Positions 33,486 through 43,839 of a stretch of 64,000 bases of DNA are shown one piece after another. Source of the stretch: Sabethes cyaneus (Eukaryota; Arthropoda; Insecta; Diptera; Culicidae); assembly GCF_943734655.1 (NCBI RefSeq), contig NC_071355.1:57845449-57909448 (forward strand), written 5' to 3'. Below the pieces are notes generated by a model. It saw nothing but the letters and a program-made list of their open reading frames with translations, searched no databases and was not told the DNA's origin. The stretch's first letter is position 1; each line of letters opens with the position of its first letter. Made by a program: the position numbers and the translations under genes.

Positions 33486-34310
33486 AAAAAGAGCTTGGAA
33501 AAACCATCTAAGTCTTAACACGAGGGAGAATTTGGCAAATTATCAACAGGCGCAAATGAGTTGACCACGATCCTATGGAGAAAAAAGTATCAGAAGAACA
33601 GATATCGTGAAGGGTTCTATATAAAGGAGAAATCTCTTAAAAGATACACACCGAAGTCTGACATCTGTAGGGAAGGGGAGAAAAACCTCATACGAGCGCA
33701 AGGTGGTCGACAAGTGAAGTAGTTCTTCAATAAGCATTCGAATAACGATGTAACAGGAGCTAGAAATTGAACAGCTGCAGATTAATAAAGCTGCCGGCAT
33801 AAATCTACCAAAATCGTAGACCACTAGCTATGCACTTAACTGAATAATTTAAGGGATTTTGGACGAGAAGAAACTACTCGGAGAAAAAGCTATGGTTTGT
33901 GCCATCTACAAAGAGGACAATCGGCTCGATTGCTGTAATAACCGCAGCATTAAGCTAATCGACGTTGCCTACAAGGTGCTTTCCCAGATTTTGTTACAAA
34001 GTCCATCTACAATTGCAAGAGATTTCGCGGGAGCCTTTTGGGGGCCCGTACTACTATGGATCACATTTTCACACTCCCACAAATTCTTCAAAAATGTCGG
34101 GAGCGCAACGGGCCCACGCGTTATGTTTTCATGAATTTCAGGGCAGCATACGATACAGTCGAGCACGAACAGCTATGGCAGATTATGCACATGAATGGTT
34201 TCTCGGACGGACAAAGTGATGCAGTTGATCGAAGTTACTCTACTGTAGCGAGTAATGTGCTATCTACGTATTTCGGGGACATTCTCGATTGTTTTTGAAT
34301 CGCGCAGACG
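33486..34310 (+). pseudogene. Decayed internal fragment of an RTE LINE
   Basis: It begins EKRAWKNHLSLNTRENLANY and continues through YKEDNRLDCCNNRSIKLID, VAYKVLSQILLQ and MNFRAAYDTVEHEQLWQIMH, all matching the 17.9-kb copy. It has several frameshifts and deletions and ends before the FADD motif. Confidence 0.85.
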
Positions 34311-34541
34311 GTTGTGGGGCCTAGCAAGGGGTGAACACGTGCATTCCATAACCTCTGTTCACTAACTCCTATTCCTACCTTCACGTGGTGCCGGCTGGGG
34401 TATGCGACTTCGGTTGTCGTACGCTAAAAGGAAAGAGGGCACAGTGGCTCCCGCTCACATTAAAATGGCAGCCCCGTCAGCGGGATAAGGACCTTAGGTT
34501 AACAGCCTATTGTACCAGAACACAAAAAGTTAATGAAAATG
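34311..34541 (+). other. Probable 5' region of the LINE whose frame resumes at 44.9 kb
   Basis: GC-richer sequence (CGTGGTGCCGGCTGGGGTAT, ATGGCAGCCCCGTCAGCGGG) resembling LINE 5' untranslated sequence. The gypsy element inserted at its right edge duplicated AATG (34538-34541). The LINE coding part begins just past the second AATG copy. Confidence 0.5.
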
Positions 34542-35619
34542 TGTAAGATGCTGGTTTAGCCTCAGCCGCGAGCGTTGCTGAGACTCCCTGAAACAAGCCT
34601 CAGGGTCGGCACGCTTATCCTGGGGTTTTCGCGGGAAAGCAAGGAAATACCTGATATAGTCGATGGAAAACTCACGATTTACCTTTTCACAAATTTATTC
34701 ACACTTTCTGGACTTTTACCTTCTATCTTTGATCTTTGTACCACCCACTTTCTTAATCTATCTAACCTTTTATATTTCTTCGGCGGGGCCCCTCTTCTTC
34801 AGCATACACACACACAGCCTGCACCACCTTTCGTCCTCTTCGGTTACCACCAATCGCTGCTGCACGTGATCGCCGCTTCCGGCCTGGATGCACGTCGAAA
34901 CTGTTAACCAGCGGTCCTTGCCGCTTCTTCTGCGTCGGATGAAGGACTCACTCGGGCTTTGCCGATCCGCCAAAGGAGTCTGGCTCAACGGATGATCGTT
35001 CTGGGTTTTAAAACAAACACTGCGGGGTTCTGTGGAATTTTAAACACATCGGGGGCGTTAGTTTACTGGCGAGGGCGTCAGATTGAGAAAACGGCGTTGG
35101 GTAGGGATTACCTGTGATCCCAAAGTCACATTCACTGCTATTGTACCACAGCACTTTCAATAGTATATTCAATTTTCAGCTAGGTCACTATCTAATCGAC
35201 CGTTCAGTTAGAGGTCCTCTTTAGAAATGCTTTTTTAGATTTGAATATTGCTCCATAAATAAGCAGTTTGTGACCGGTCATTGCCCTACGCCAGCGGCCA
35301 ATGCCCTCGCCAAGTACATAGACAAACCTTCCACCCGATTGTTTACATCTCTTAATCTGACACGAGTCCTGTCATCCGCGCGGCCCCCAAATTAGTCTGC
35401 TTTCCTCTGGTGGTGGGATATGGTAGGTGGCAGGCTGCGTACTTAGGGTTGATTGGTTAATTGCTAGCTCTTATGTGGGTGGTATTGGGTGGTACATTGA
35501 GAAAAACCATTTACTATGAACAAACATTTCCAGCTTTTACATTTTACAATAAATAACATTTAACCGAATTATACAATAAATCTCAGAAACCTTCTAAGCG
35601 GAGGCTACCAACGCTTACA
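34542..35619 (-). repeat. 3' LTR of the gypsy element
   Basis: 1078 bp, starting TGTAAGCG and ending CATCTTACA when read in the element's sense. It carries a TATA-type promoter (TATAAAAGG) and a downstream AATAAA. Confidence 0.96.
34694..34699 (-). terminator. Polyadenylation signal AATAAA in the 3' LTR
   Basis: AATAAA lies about 70 bases downstream of the LTR TATA motif on the minus strand, the position expected to end the genomic RNA within the 3' LTR. Confidence 0.5.
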
Positions 35620-35632
35620 CTCTCCCCCAGCT
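35620..35632 (-). other. Polypurine tract
   Basis: AGCTGGGGGAGAG directly adjoins the 3' LTR in the element's sense. This is the usual primer site for plus-strand DNA synthesis. Confidence 0.85.
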
Positions 35633-37151
35633 CGGGTAAAAAAATGTTTAAGCAGTAAACATTTTTTGCCATCACGAATTACATGAGCACAACACCTTTT
35701 ACACCACCTGCTGAACCTGCAATATCACAAAATAACGATCACACGGACAAAACTACCCCCACTTACGGTTGCTTGTGAAACTTTTCATCTCTCCATACTA
35801 GATTCAAATATCCAAAAAGATTTGAAAACTTTGCTGTTTTGTATTTTTGAGTATCGGGGTCATAAGTTATCATCGTCGGAAATACCGACTCCTCTCATTT
35901 TCAGGGCTTCTGTCCATACTGACCATCATAATCAATATTGACTCCGGTCTCCAGCGATCAAATCCGACCGTCCTAAGACGTGGTAACCTCACACAAATCA
36001 GCTTATTGACGATCGTTTAAAAGAAATATTTAAAATAAGACTACTAAAAATTCAATAACCATGCACATGCAAAACAAATTAAAATTCAAAACATTTATAA
36101 AAAAATCTTTACTGGCTAATTTATCCTAATTTCTGCTTATTTATTCTAATTTGTACTCCGGAGTAATTATATACAGTTTCAAATTCACGCAAATGTACAT
36201 GAATTATTTCACGCGACTTGTCGGAGTTGCGCTCTAGTACCTCTTTACTGATAGGCGTTATCATATTTTATCGGTGTGCGTGCGAAAACAACGAAAGATC
36301 GAACGAACTGTCAACTGTTGGTCAATTGTGTAAAAGATCTGTTGCTGAACCATGTGGAACTATGATGTGGTGCTATATCGGAAGAATATTCAGTGCGCGC
36401 GCCGTGAAATGTTATTATCCCGTTATTCTTTTACAAAGATTCTGGCCAGTAGATCTATCCTCGTGTTCAAACATTTCACAAAGTTCTCATTCTGTTATTC
36501 CGATATAGTAGCCCATCACGTGGAGCTTTATGGATTGGGATATGCGATACACAGGTAAGTGATCACTCCTATTGTTCTAAATTCTCTATTTTTTCCCCTT
36601 TCTGCTATCTTCTATATTTCTATATTCTATATTTTGTTACTTCTGCTGCTGTGACCTTGACCTAGATCATTCGATACTTTCTGTCTGTCTCTTTCACCTA
36701 CATTCTCGAACTGCATTTTATTCTTTTCTGACTGTGGCTGAGATTCAACTTGTTTACAATCTTGTACACAAGTCAGAAAAATGCATTTGTGCAACCGAGC
36801 AAATCCAAGCTTTTTCCTACAATTTTCTTCATTTCCCGTTTACTTTTCCTGATTCCTCCTAAAAATTCTAAATTTACACATTAAACATAATACACACAAC
36901 ATATTTTCAAGTAATAAAAATTTTATTTTTCCTTCATTACGGCCGATTTAAAATTCTGGTTGCATTAGGATGCACCTTCCTGTGCATTTTTCACGTGCTG
37001 TTCGTTGCATTTGCCTGACTGGAAGTTTATGGTAATTTTAGATAAAACAATTGATAAAATTGACCATTTGCTTGCCAGTGTACATGCAGTCGACTAAAGC
37101 ATCATGAAATGTTGCGATTTTTTGCTAAAATTCATCCCTTTTTAGGAACGT
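35633..37151 (-). other. Noncoding 3' region of the gypsy element
   Basis: About 1.5 kb between the integrase stop and the polypurine tract. No minus-strand frame resembles an envelope protein, and the short plus-strand frames are not supported. Confidence 0.7.
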
Positions 37152-38843
37152 TTATGCTTTTAGATCAGCGGCAGAGAAAACGCCTAAGGATTTTCCCTTT
37201 AGATCTGCCACTTCATAGGAGCTAGTGCCCTTCTTGGCTAGTACTACGCAGGGCGTGTACTGAGGTCCAAGTTTGGCGTTGAAGTTATCACCTGCAGACG
37301 ACTGCTGGAAACTACGCTTAAAAATCCGCTGGCCTACATCAAAAGTTGGTGAGTATCGCTTATGACGAAGATCGTATCGTCTTTTTGTATCTTCGTGAGT
37401 TTTTTGCAAATGTGCGCTCACCAAATCGTGTATTTTTCGGCTAACTCCTCTCAACTTATCAACCCTCTCGATTTCATCACGTTCATCTTTTGTTTCCAAT
37501 CTATGCTGTGTCCCTCTAGTTATAATTTCATGGCCATATAGCACATAATAAGGACTGAATTTAGTAGAAGAATGGACCGTATTGTTGAGAACGAATTCCA
37601 TTTCTGAAATTTTCGAATCCCAGAGTTTTTGGTCTTCTTTCACATAGCTTCTAATCATAGCATTGATTGTACGGTTGAGACGTTCAGCTGGGTTTGCTTG
37701 ACTTCTATGTCGAGCATTGGCCCAATGATGAATCTCATAATTCGCCATCAGATTTTGGAACTCTCGGGACAGAAAAGTTGTCGCATTGTCGGTGATGACA
37801 ATTTGTGGTGTAGACAGCTTGCGAAACCATTGCTCTTCCAAGATTTTGCATAGACTTACAGCTGAGATCTTTTTCACGGGAGCAAGCAGGCAATACTTAG
37901 AGAAAATGTCCATGACAACTAACAAGTGGGCGTTGCCATGCTTGCTGCGTGGGAGAGATTGAATGTAATCCATGCAAACTATTTGGAAAGGCTTAGTAGC
38001 AATACGCTGTCTGCCCATCTGAGGTGCTGTTGAGGTCGTGGAGTGTTTGTTTTCCTTGCAGGATTCGCAATTGGAAACATATTTCTTAACGTCGGCTGCC
38101 ATTCGCGGCCAATAGTATAAGCGTTTTATCTTCTCAATGCACTTTTCATAGCCAATATGCATATTTCCATCGTGTTCATCTTTCAGGATTCGGGTTCGTA
38201 ATGAAGCTGGGACACACTGTTTCCACTCGAAACAGTAATCTAAAGTATCAGCTTTTGATGCTACAAATTTAAATAATCCATTATCCACAATTCTGAAGTC
38301 GACATATTTTTCTGGATCATCGCTGACTCCAGCGAAAAGATTTTTGTACCAACTATCTTCAGGTTCTTCATCGATACTCTCTAGAGATCGAGAAAGTGCA
38401 TCGGGGACAATGTTTTCTTTGCCCTTCCGATGCCGGATCTCCAAGTCAAACTGCTGCAAAGTTATACTCCAACGGCTGAGTCGAGAGGAGGACCTCCACT
38501 TGGCTCGCATAATAAACGTTAGTGCGGCGGAATCTGTTACTAATGTAAATTTTGTACCTTCTATATATCCCCTAAACTTTTCAATACAGCGAAGGGCAGC
38601 TAATCCTTCTTTCTCCGCTGCATGGTAATTCAGTTCCGCGCCTTTAAGTTTCTCGGAGTGGTAGGCAATCACCTTCTCTTCACCGTTGTGCACCTGCGTG
38701 AGGACTCCTGCGATAGCGTTATCGCTTGCATCGGTTTGCACCGTAAAAGGAAGCGTAAAATTAGGATTGGCCATAACTGGGGCTGATATTAGCCGTTCCT
38801 TTATAGCTCTAAATGCATTATCGGCTGCCGTGGTCCATTGCAC
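37152..38843 (-). CDS. pol: Gypsy pol, RNase H and integrase part
   Basis: 563 residues. RNase H begins near FTVQTDASDNAIAGVLTQ. The integrase zinc finger is HDGNMHIGYEKCIEK...CESCKENK (HHCC). The catalytic core has VVMDIFSKYCLLAPV, VITDNATTF and NPAERLNRTI, giving the D,D,E triad. The C-terminal part (YDLRHKRYSPTFDVGQRIFK) resembles the gypsy GPY-type end but is short. It integrates the cDNA into the host chromosome. The frame is offset from the upstream reverse-transcriptase frame at a run of seven A; removing one A would fuse them, so this is the second half of one polyprotein. Confidence 0.95.
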   Translation of the reverse strand: MQWTTAADNAFRAIKERLISAPVMANPNFTLPFTVQTDASDNAIAGVLTQVHNGEEKVIAYHSEKLKGAELNYHAAEKEGLAALRCIEKFRGYIEGTKFTLVTDSAALTFIMRAKWRSSSRLSRWSITLQQFDLEIRHRKGKENIVPDALSRSLESIDEEPEDSWYKNLFAGVSDDPEKYVDFRIVDNGLFKFVASKADTLDYCFEWKQCVPASLRTRILKDEHDGNMHIGYEKCIEKIKRLYYWPRMAADVKKYVSNCESCKENKHSTTSTAPQMGRQRIATKPFQIVCMDYIQSLPRSKHGNAHLLVVMDIFSKYCLLAPVKKISAVSLCKILEEQWFRKLSTPQIVITDNATTFLSREFQNLMANYEIHHWANARHRSQANPAERLNRTINAMIRSYVKEDQKLWDSKISEMEFVLNNTVHSSTKFSPYYVLYGHEIITRGTQHRLETKDERDEIERVDKLRGVSRKIHDLVSAHLQKTHEDTKRRYDLRHKRYSPTFDVGQRIFKRSFQQSSAGDNFNAKLGPQYTPCVVLAKKGTSSYEVADLKGKSLGVFSAADLKA

Positions 38844-38853
38844 CTTCTTTGGC

Positions 38854-40359
38854 TTATTTTTTTAATAAGTCAGTGAGCGGTGCCGTAATTTCACTGAAAT
38901 TTGCGATAAACCGTCGGTAATAATTAATCATACCGAGGAATCGCCGAAGTTGTCTAACCGATTTTGGAACCTGGTATCCCATGATCGCTTGTACTCGATC
39001 TGGGTTAGGTCGCAACCCCTCTTGGGACAAAATGTACCCAAGATACGGTAGCTCCTGGCAGCAAAATTTTGATTTTTGTATATTAATGCATAAATTCGCT
39101 TCGCGTAAACGCCTCGCTAAGTCTCTCAACTTTTGCATGTGCTCATCGAAAGTCCGACTTGCCACGACTATGTCGTCTAGATAGACGAATATAGCCGGCT
39201 CTAGTGCACCGTGGTCTAACACACGATCCATCAGTTTACTCAGTGTAGCAGGACTGTTCACTAGCCCAAACGGAAGTCTAGTGAACTGGAACAGCCCTCT
39301 ACCTGGAATGGAAAACGCAGTGTATTTCCTCGAATGCATGTTCAGAGGAACCTGCAAAAATGCCTGTGAAAGGTCAATTGTAGACAAATATTTAACTGGT
39401 CCGAGATGGCTCAGTATTCTGTTTTGGTGGGGTAGTGGGTAAGCGTCTCTCTTTGTTCGCTCATTGAGCTTCCTGGCATCTAGACATAGCCTAACCTCTG
39501 GCGTGTCCCTTTTTGCGACTGGCACTACCGGAAGTGCCCAATCTGAATCAGACGGTTCTATTATGCCATCGCGTAGCATATTGTCCACTGCTTGATGGAT
39601 TTTGCGCTGGATTTCAGGACTCCATGGGTACGGATTCTTTCTTACTGGATCTAATCCCCTATGTTCCTCTTTAATCTCAATCGTGTGTTCCAACAAGTGT
39701 GTCATTGAAAACTTTCCTGGCTCTGCTACCATGAACAATTTCTGTATTTCCGCTAATTCCATACACTGTCCTTCAGTTAATGCTTTCTCTTCCTCTTCCA
39801 AACCCTTATGAATCCCATCATCTAAAATGTCTATTATTTCGTCTTGAATTGTGGGACGAATTCCAAACTTAAGCCAGAAATCGTATCCCAACACACATCT
39901 TCGGTTTAGTTTCGGAGCGATCAAAACAGGTAAAATTTTAGTAGTCCCGTTGAACGTAATTGGAATTTCCGAACAACCTTCTACGTCTAAATTCTCTCCT
40001 GCCGCGGTCTTCAGATTTACCGACGTTGGCTCTACTTTTAAATTTAAAGCTTTTATTATCTTTCTCGCTCCGACACCTAAAACCGTACGTGCCGCTCCGC
40101 TGTCCAGTAAACCGATCAGCTCTATCCCCATCAGTTCGATTCTCGTAAATGGCCGGGCGTCACCACTGAGCTTGACGAGCAAAGAAGCTATCTCCTCTCG
40201 TTCAATTGCTTGCCCCGAAATCTTTGAGTATCCCAACTGTTGAAGAATAGTGGATGGTTCATTTGGTGTAATTATTAGAGGACTTTCAGAGCGGTTAATA
40301 TGACTGCTGTGCCTCATTGAGCAGTCCGTTTCAAGTTTTTTGCCTGACAATATGGACAA
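38854..40359 (-). CDS. pol: Gypsy pol, protease and reverse transcriptase part
   Basis: 501 residues. The aspartic protease has IGLLDSGAARTVLG. The reverse transcriptase has RLCLDARKLNERTKRDAYPL, LSTIDLSQAFLQVPL, FTRLPFGLVNSPATLSKLMD and the catalytic FVYLDDIVVAS, then ELPYLGYILSQEGLRPNPDR and RRFLGMINYYRRFI. It overlaps gag by 46 bases in the -1 frame, as expected for ribosomal frameshifting in gypsy elements. It ends in DLLKK-stop at a run of seven A, a one-base shift from the RNase H frame. Confidence 0.95.
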   Translation of the reverse strand: MSILSGKKLETDCSMRHSSHINRSESPLIITPNEPSTILQQLGYSKISGQAIEREEIASLLVKLSGDARPFTRIELMGIELIGLLDSGAARTVLGVGARKIIKALNLKVEPTSVNLKTAAGENLDVEGCSEIPITFNGTTKILPVLIAPKLNRRCVLGYDFWLKFGIRPTIQDEIIDILDDGIHKGLEEEEKALTEGQCMELAEIQKLFMVAEPGKFSMTHLLEHTIEIKEEHRGLDPVRKNPYPWSPEIQRKIHQAVDNMLRDGIIEPSDSDWALPVVPVAKRDTPEVRLCLDARKLNERTKRDAYPLPHQNRILSHLGPVKYLSTIDLSQAFLQVPLNMHSRKYTAFSIPGRGLFQFTRLPFGLVNSPATLSKLMDRVLDHGALEPAIFVYLDDIVVASRTFDEHMQKLRDLARRLREANLCINIQKSKFCCQELPYLGYILSQEGLRPNPDRVQAIMGYQVPKSVRQLRRFLGMINYYRRFIANFSEITAPLTDLLKK

Positions 40360-42359
40360 CTAGCTGTTTCGAAACCTGGAAACCCACATTTCTCGCAGAA
40401 TACGTGCCTTTTTTGAGGACAATCTTGCCATGAGTGTCCCTCCTCGTGGCAATTAAAACATGTTCCTTGCCTAACTGGAATGTAAGCATTTACTATTCTC
40501 TGAAGGGCGTTTGTTCCACTTGACCCTGGTTTCCCCTCGTCTACGTTTCTTCCAGACTTTTGGTTGTCTGCTGGCTTCGAGGGTTGATTCCTAAAAGAAT
40601 TTTGTCCCCCGTTACCCTTTTGATATTCGCTAGACCGATTAACCGATCTTTTATCTCCAGCTGAATTGAAATTAGGTTTAAAATTTCGTTCCTGATAACT
40701 ACCTCGTTGATTGGAAAAACGACTATTGAAGCTATTGCCATTTCTATTGAATATCCGTTGTTGTTCTCCTACCTCTTCTACGTGCGCTCTCTGTTCGAAC
40801 CTGTTGTCCCTTCTTCGATAAATTTGCCAATTGATAGAATCAAACCGTTTACCGAATTCCCTCATTCTAGGAATCGACGAAATATTGGCCGCAAGCATCG
40901 CTGTTCGGCAGTCTTCCCTAGTGTTTCGGAATAACACGTTAAACTTACGGACTTCATCCCAAGGCTGGGACATGCTACGGAATAGACGTACCATATCGAG
41001 ATAATAGTCTTGGAATTTTTCTCGCGGTCCCTGCATTCGTTTATTGACTAGGCTTTCATACTGGAAGTCAATATCGACAGGTAAGAATTCATTTTTTAAT
41101 TCACTCACCAGATTTTCCCACGTTTCCAATTCATTATTCCCATTGACCTCCATATACCAACTTCTAGCTTTCCGCGTAAACAGATGGTGTGCTGACAAGA
41201 AAAGCTCCTCCTCTGAAAACCCTTCCGATCTCGCGTTAAATTTAACCTCCTTCAGAAATTCGTTCAGTCTTCTACCATTGTCCAATCCATCGTACCGCAC
41301 TGACCATTTGTAAATCGGGAATCGATTACTGTTCGGTCGTGCTTCACCGAACCGTTCTTTATTTCCTTCTCTATGGTTCTTACATTTCCCTTCACTCAAT
41401 CTCGCTCCCATACTTTCCAACGAACTACACCTTTTCTTGATCCAATCTACAAAGTTTTCCGGTTGAACTTCAATTTCCTTATCGCCAGATCTATCCTCAA
41501 CATGAATGTTATTTGAATCCCTTTCTTTATCCTTCCCTGCACTATTTTTGTTTTTTACCTTTTCTTTCTCTAACGCTTCAATTCGCGCAAGCAGTTGCTG
41601 TACCATATCCTTCAACAGATCATTCTCTGATGCCAACTGCATTACCCTATTGCTCTCACCACCCTCTTTTTCACCTCCTATTGCGCCTTCTTCCTGATCG
41701 ACTTGCCCAAAGTGTTCTTCTACCTCTCTCCTAGCTACTACTCTTTCATTTTCCCTGGGCAAATTCTCCTGCTGTTCCGAATCTCTCATCCCAAGCTGAT
41801 CAACTAAAGCTTCCCCTTCTTCTGAGTTTGAATCCACTTCTGCTTCCGAATTACTCTCTTCTCTTAGCGCACGCAAGCTTTCATTCACGCGCGCAGTTTC
41901 AGCTTCTCTCACTTCCGGTAAAGGAGAGGTAATTGAGTAGAAAATGTTCAATAGTCTCAAACATTCTCCACCTATTAACGCAATTTGATTCAGATGCTCT
42001 TCATCTTTAGCATGAACTTGCAAACGTTCCATGCGGAAGAAAATGTGTATCAGTCTAGTCTTAAATGATTCGTTAGGGATTTCCCTCGGACCTTTATTCT
42101 CTAATTGCGTTTTTATCAATTCTAGCTTATCATCGCAACATTTCAATTCTCCTCTTAGTGACGTCCAACATTTTCTAAGATTCAAATTAGGTTTTTCTTT
42201 TTCTGATTTCAGGAAACCACGCAACTTCCGTTCCTGTTTACTTCGCGATTCACTCATCATTTCCGCGCCGCGAATTTGCAGTTCGTGATCGAGTTCGTCG
42301 TTAGCAAGGTGTGCTACGTTCATAGTGTAATATTTCGTAAACAGATGCTGGTGTTCCAT
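40314..42359 (-). CDS. gag: Gypsy Gag polyprotein
   Basis: 681 residues. The N-terminal half is charged and helical with a predicted coiled coil (NDLLKDMVQQLLARIEALEK). The middle capsid-like part has YKWSVRYDG, SAHHLFTRKARSWYMEVNG and NKRMQGPREKFQDYYLDM. Two zinc knuckles lie near the end: a canonical CFNCHEEGHSWQDC (CCHC) and a degenerate CEKCGFPGFETASC lacking the His. The family forms the particle and binds the RNA genome. No stop or frameshift is visible. Confidence 0.95.
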   Translation of the reverse strand: MEHQHLFTKYYTMNVAHLANDELDHELQIRGAEMMSESRSKQERKLRGFLKSEKEKPNLNLRKCWTSLRGELKCCDDKLELIKTQLENKGPREIPNESFKTRLIHIFFRMERLQVHAKDEEHLNQIALIGGECLRLLNIFYSITSPLPEVREAETARVNESLRALREESNSEAEVDSNSEEGEALVDQLGMRDSEQQENLPRENERVVARREVEEHFGQVDQEEGAIGGEKEGGESNRVMQLASENDLLKDMVQQLLARIEALEKEKVKNKNSAGKDKERDSNNIHVEDRSGDKEIEVQPENFVDWIKKRCSSLESMGARLSEGKCKNHREGNKERFGEARPNSNRFPIYKWSVRYDGLDNGRRLNEFLKEVKFNARSEGFSEEELFLSAHHLFTRKARSWYMEVNGNNELETWENLVSELKNEFLPVDIDFQYESLVNKRMQGPREKFQDYYLDMVRLFRSMSQPWDEVRKFNVLFRNTREDCRTAMLAANISSIPRMREFGKRFDSINWQIYRRRDNRFEQRAHVEEVGEQQRIFNRNGNSFNSRFSNQRGSYQERNFKPNFNSAGDKRSVNRSSEYQKGNGGQNSFRNQPSKPADNQKSGRNVDEGKPGSSGTNALQRIVNAYIPVRQGTCFNCHEEGHSWQDCPQKRHVFCEKCGFPGFETASCPYCQAKNLKRTAQ

Positions 42360-42723
42360 TATGAAATTTGTAAAAGATATTCTAAGTCGCTAATGTACTA
42401 CAACTGAAATAAAATGCACGTTTTTCTTTGTGTTATTTCCTCAAACCGATCTCGAATCCCGCACTGAAATTATTTGAGTGTAACTAATTTAGTTTACTAT
42501 TCTTTTAAACGATCGTATAGTTTTCGTTCAAATTGGACACAGAACCCCTCTGAAACAAAATCAAATTTCACTCGCAGTGTAAGTTTCAATAGTTTCGCCA
42601 CTTATCAGTGAGAATTGTTTTGTGAAAGCACGGATGTTTTCCCAGAGACGTAAGTAGTAATCGGCTGTTTTTCAGGTAATTCTACGAGCTAAACCCTTCA
42701 AAAACGATGGTAAGTCAATTTTT
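42360..42723 (-). other. Gypsy leader between primer-binding site and gag
   Basis: About 360 bases of untranslated leader in the element's sense. No structure is evident by eye. Confidence 0.7.
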
Positions 42724-42734
42724 GTTGGGCGCCA
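42724..42734 (-). other. Primer-binding site next to gag (short match)
   Basis: TGGCGCCCAAC lies three bases from the LTR end. It is complementary to the 3' end of insect tRNA-Lys as I recall it, but only 11 bases match before it runs into an A-rich tract. Confidence 0.75.
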
Positions 42735-42737
42735 AAG

Positions 42738-43815
42738 TGTAAGATGCTGGTTTAGCCTCAGCCGCGAGCGTTGCTGAGACTCCCTGAAACAAGCCTCAGG
42801 GTCGGCACGCTTATCCTGGGGTTTTCGCGGGAAAGCAAGGAAATACCTGATATAGTCGATGGAAAACTCACGATTTACCTTTTCACAAATTTATTCACAC
42901 TTTCTGGACTTTTACCTTCTATCTTTGATCTTTGTACCACCCACTTTCTTAATCTATCTAACCTTTTATATTTCTTCGGCGGGGCCCCTCTTCTTCAGCA
43001 TACACACACACAGCCTGCACCACCTTTCGTCCTCTTCGGTTACCACCAATCGCTGCTGCACGTGATCGCCGCTTCCGGCCTGGATGCACGTCGAAACTGT
43101 TAACCAGCGGTCCTTGCCGCTTCTTCTGCGTCGGATGAAGGACTCACTCGGGCTTTGCCGATCCGCCAAAGGAGTCTGGCTCAACGGATGATCGTTCTGG
43201 GTTTTAAAACAAACACTGCGGGGTTCTGTGGAATTTTAAACACATCGGGGGCGTTAGTTTACTGGCGAGGGCGTCAGATTGAGAAAACGGCGTTGGGTAG
43301 GGATTACCTGTGATCCCAAAGTCACATTCACTGCTATTGTACCACAGCACTTTCAATAGTATATTCAATTTTCAGCTAGGTCACTATCTAATCGACCGTT
43401 CAGTTAGAGGTCCTCTTTAGAAATGCTTTTTTAGATTTGAATATTGCTCCATAAATAAGCAGTTTGTGACCGGTCATTGCCCTACGCCAGCGGCCAATGC
43501 CCTCGCCAAGTACATAGACAAACCTTCCACCCGATTGTTTACATCTCTTAATCTGACACGAGTCCTGTCATCCGCGCGGCCCCCAAATTAGTCTGCTTTC
43601 CTCTGGTGGTGGGATATGGTAGGTGGCAGGCTGCGTACTTAGGGTTGATTGGTTAATTGCTAGCTCTTATGTGGGTGGTATTGGGTGGTACATTGAGAAA
43701 AACCATTTACTATGAACAAACATTTCCAGCTTTTACATTTTACAATAAATAACATTTAACCGAATTATACAATAAATCTCAGAAACCTTCTAAGCGGAGG
43801 CTACCAACGCTTACA
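42738..43815 (-). repeat. Inner 5' LTR of the gypsy element
   Basis: 1078 bp, same ends and same short open frames as the other two LTRs, so nearly or fully identical. TATA motif at 42961-42974. Confidence 0.96.
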
Positions 43816-43839
43816 CTGGTCCCACGTTGGGCGCCAAAG
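43816..43839 (-). other. 24-bp spacer between tandem LTRs with an 18-base primer-binding site
   Basis: In the element's sense the spacer is CTT, then TGGCGCCCAACGTGGGAC (43836-43819), then CAG. The 18 bases match the 3' end of insect tRNA-Lys(CUU), recalled from memory, at 17 positions. Eighteen is the length normally copied from a tRNA primer. Confidence 0.75.

Noticed and set aside
34575..34907. 110-codon frame repeated three times (34.6, 42.8 and 43.9 kb)
   Set aside because: It is the same antisense reading of the three identical LTRs, not a gene family.
36218..36508. Plus-strand frame inside the gypsy 3' region as a possible envelope or accessory gene
   Set aside because: It is antisense to the element and shows no signal peptide, glycosylation pattern or family match.
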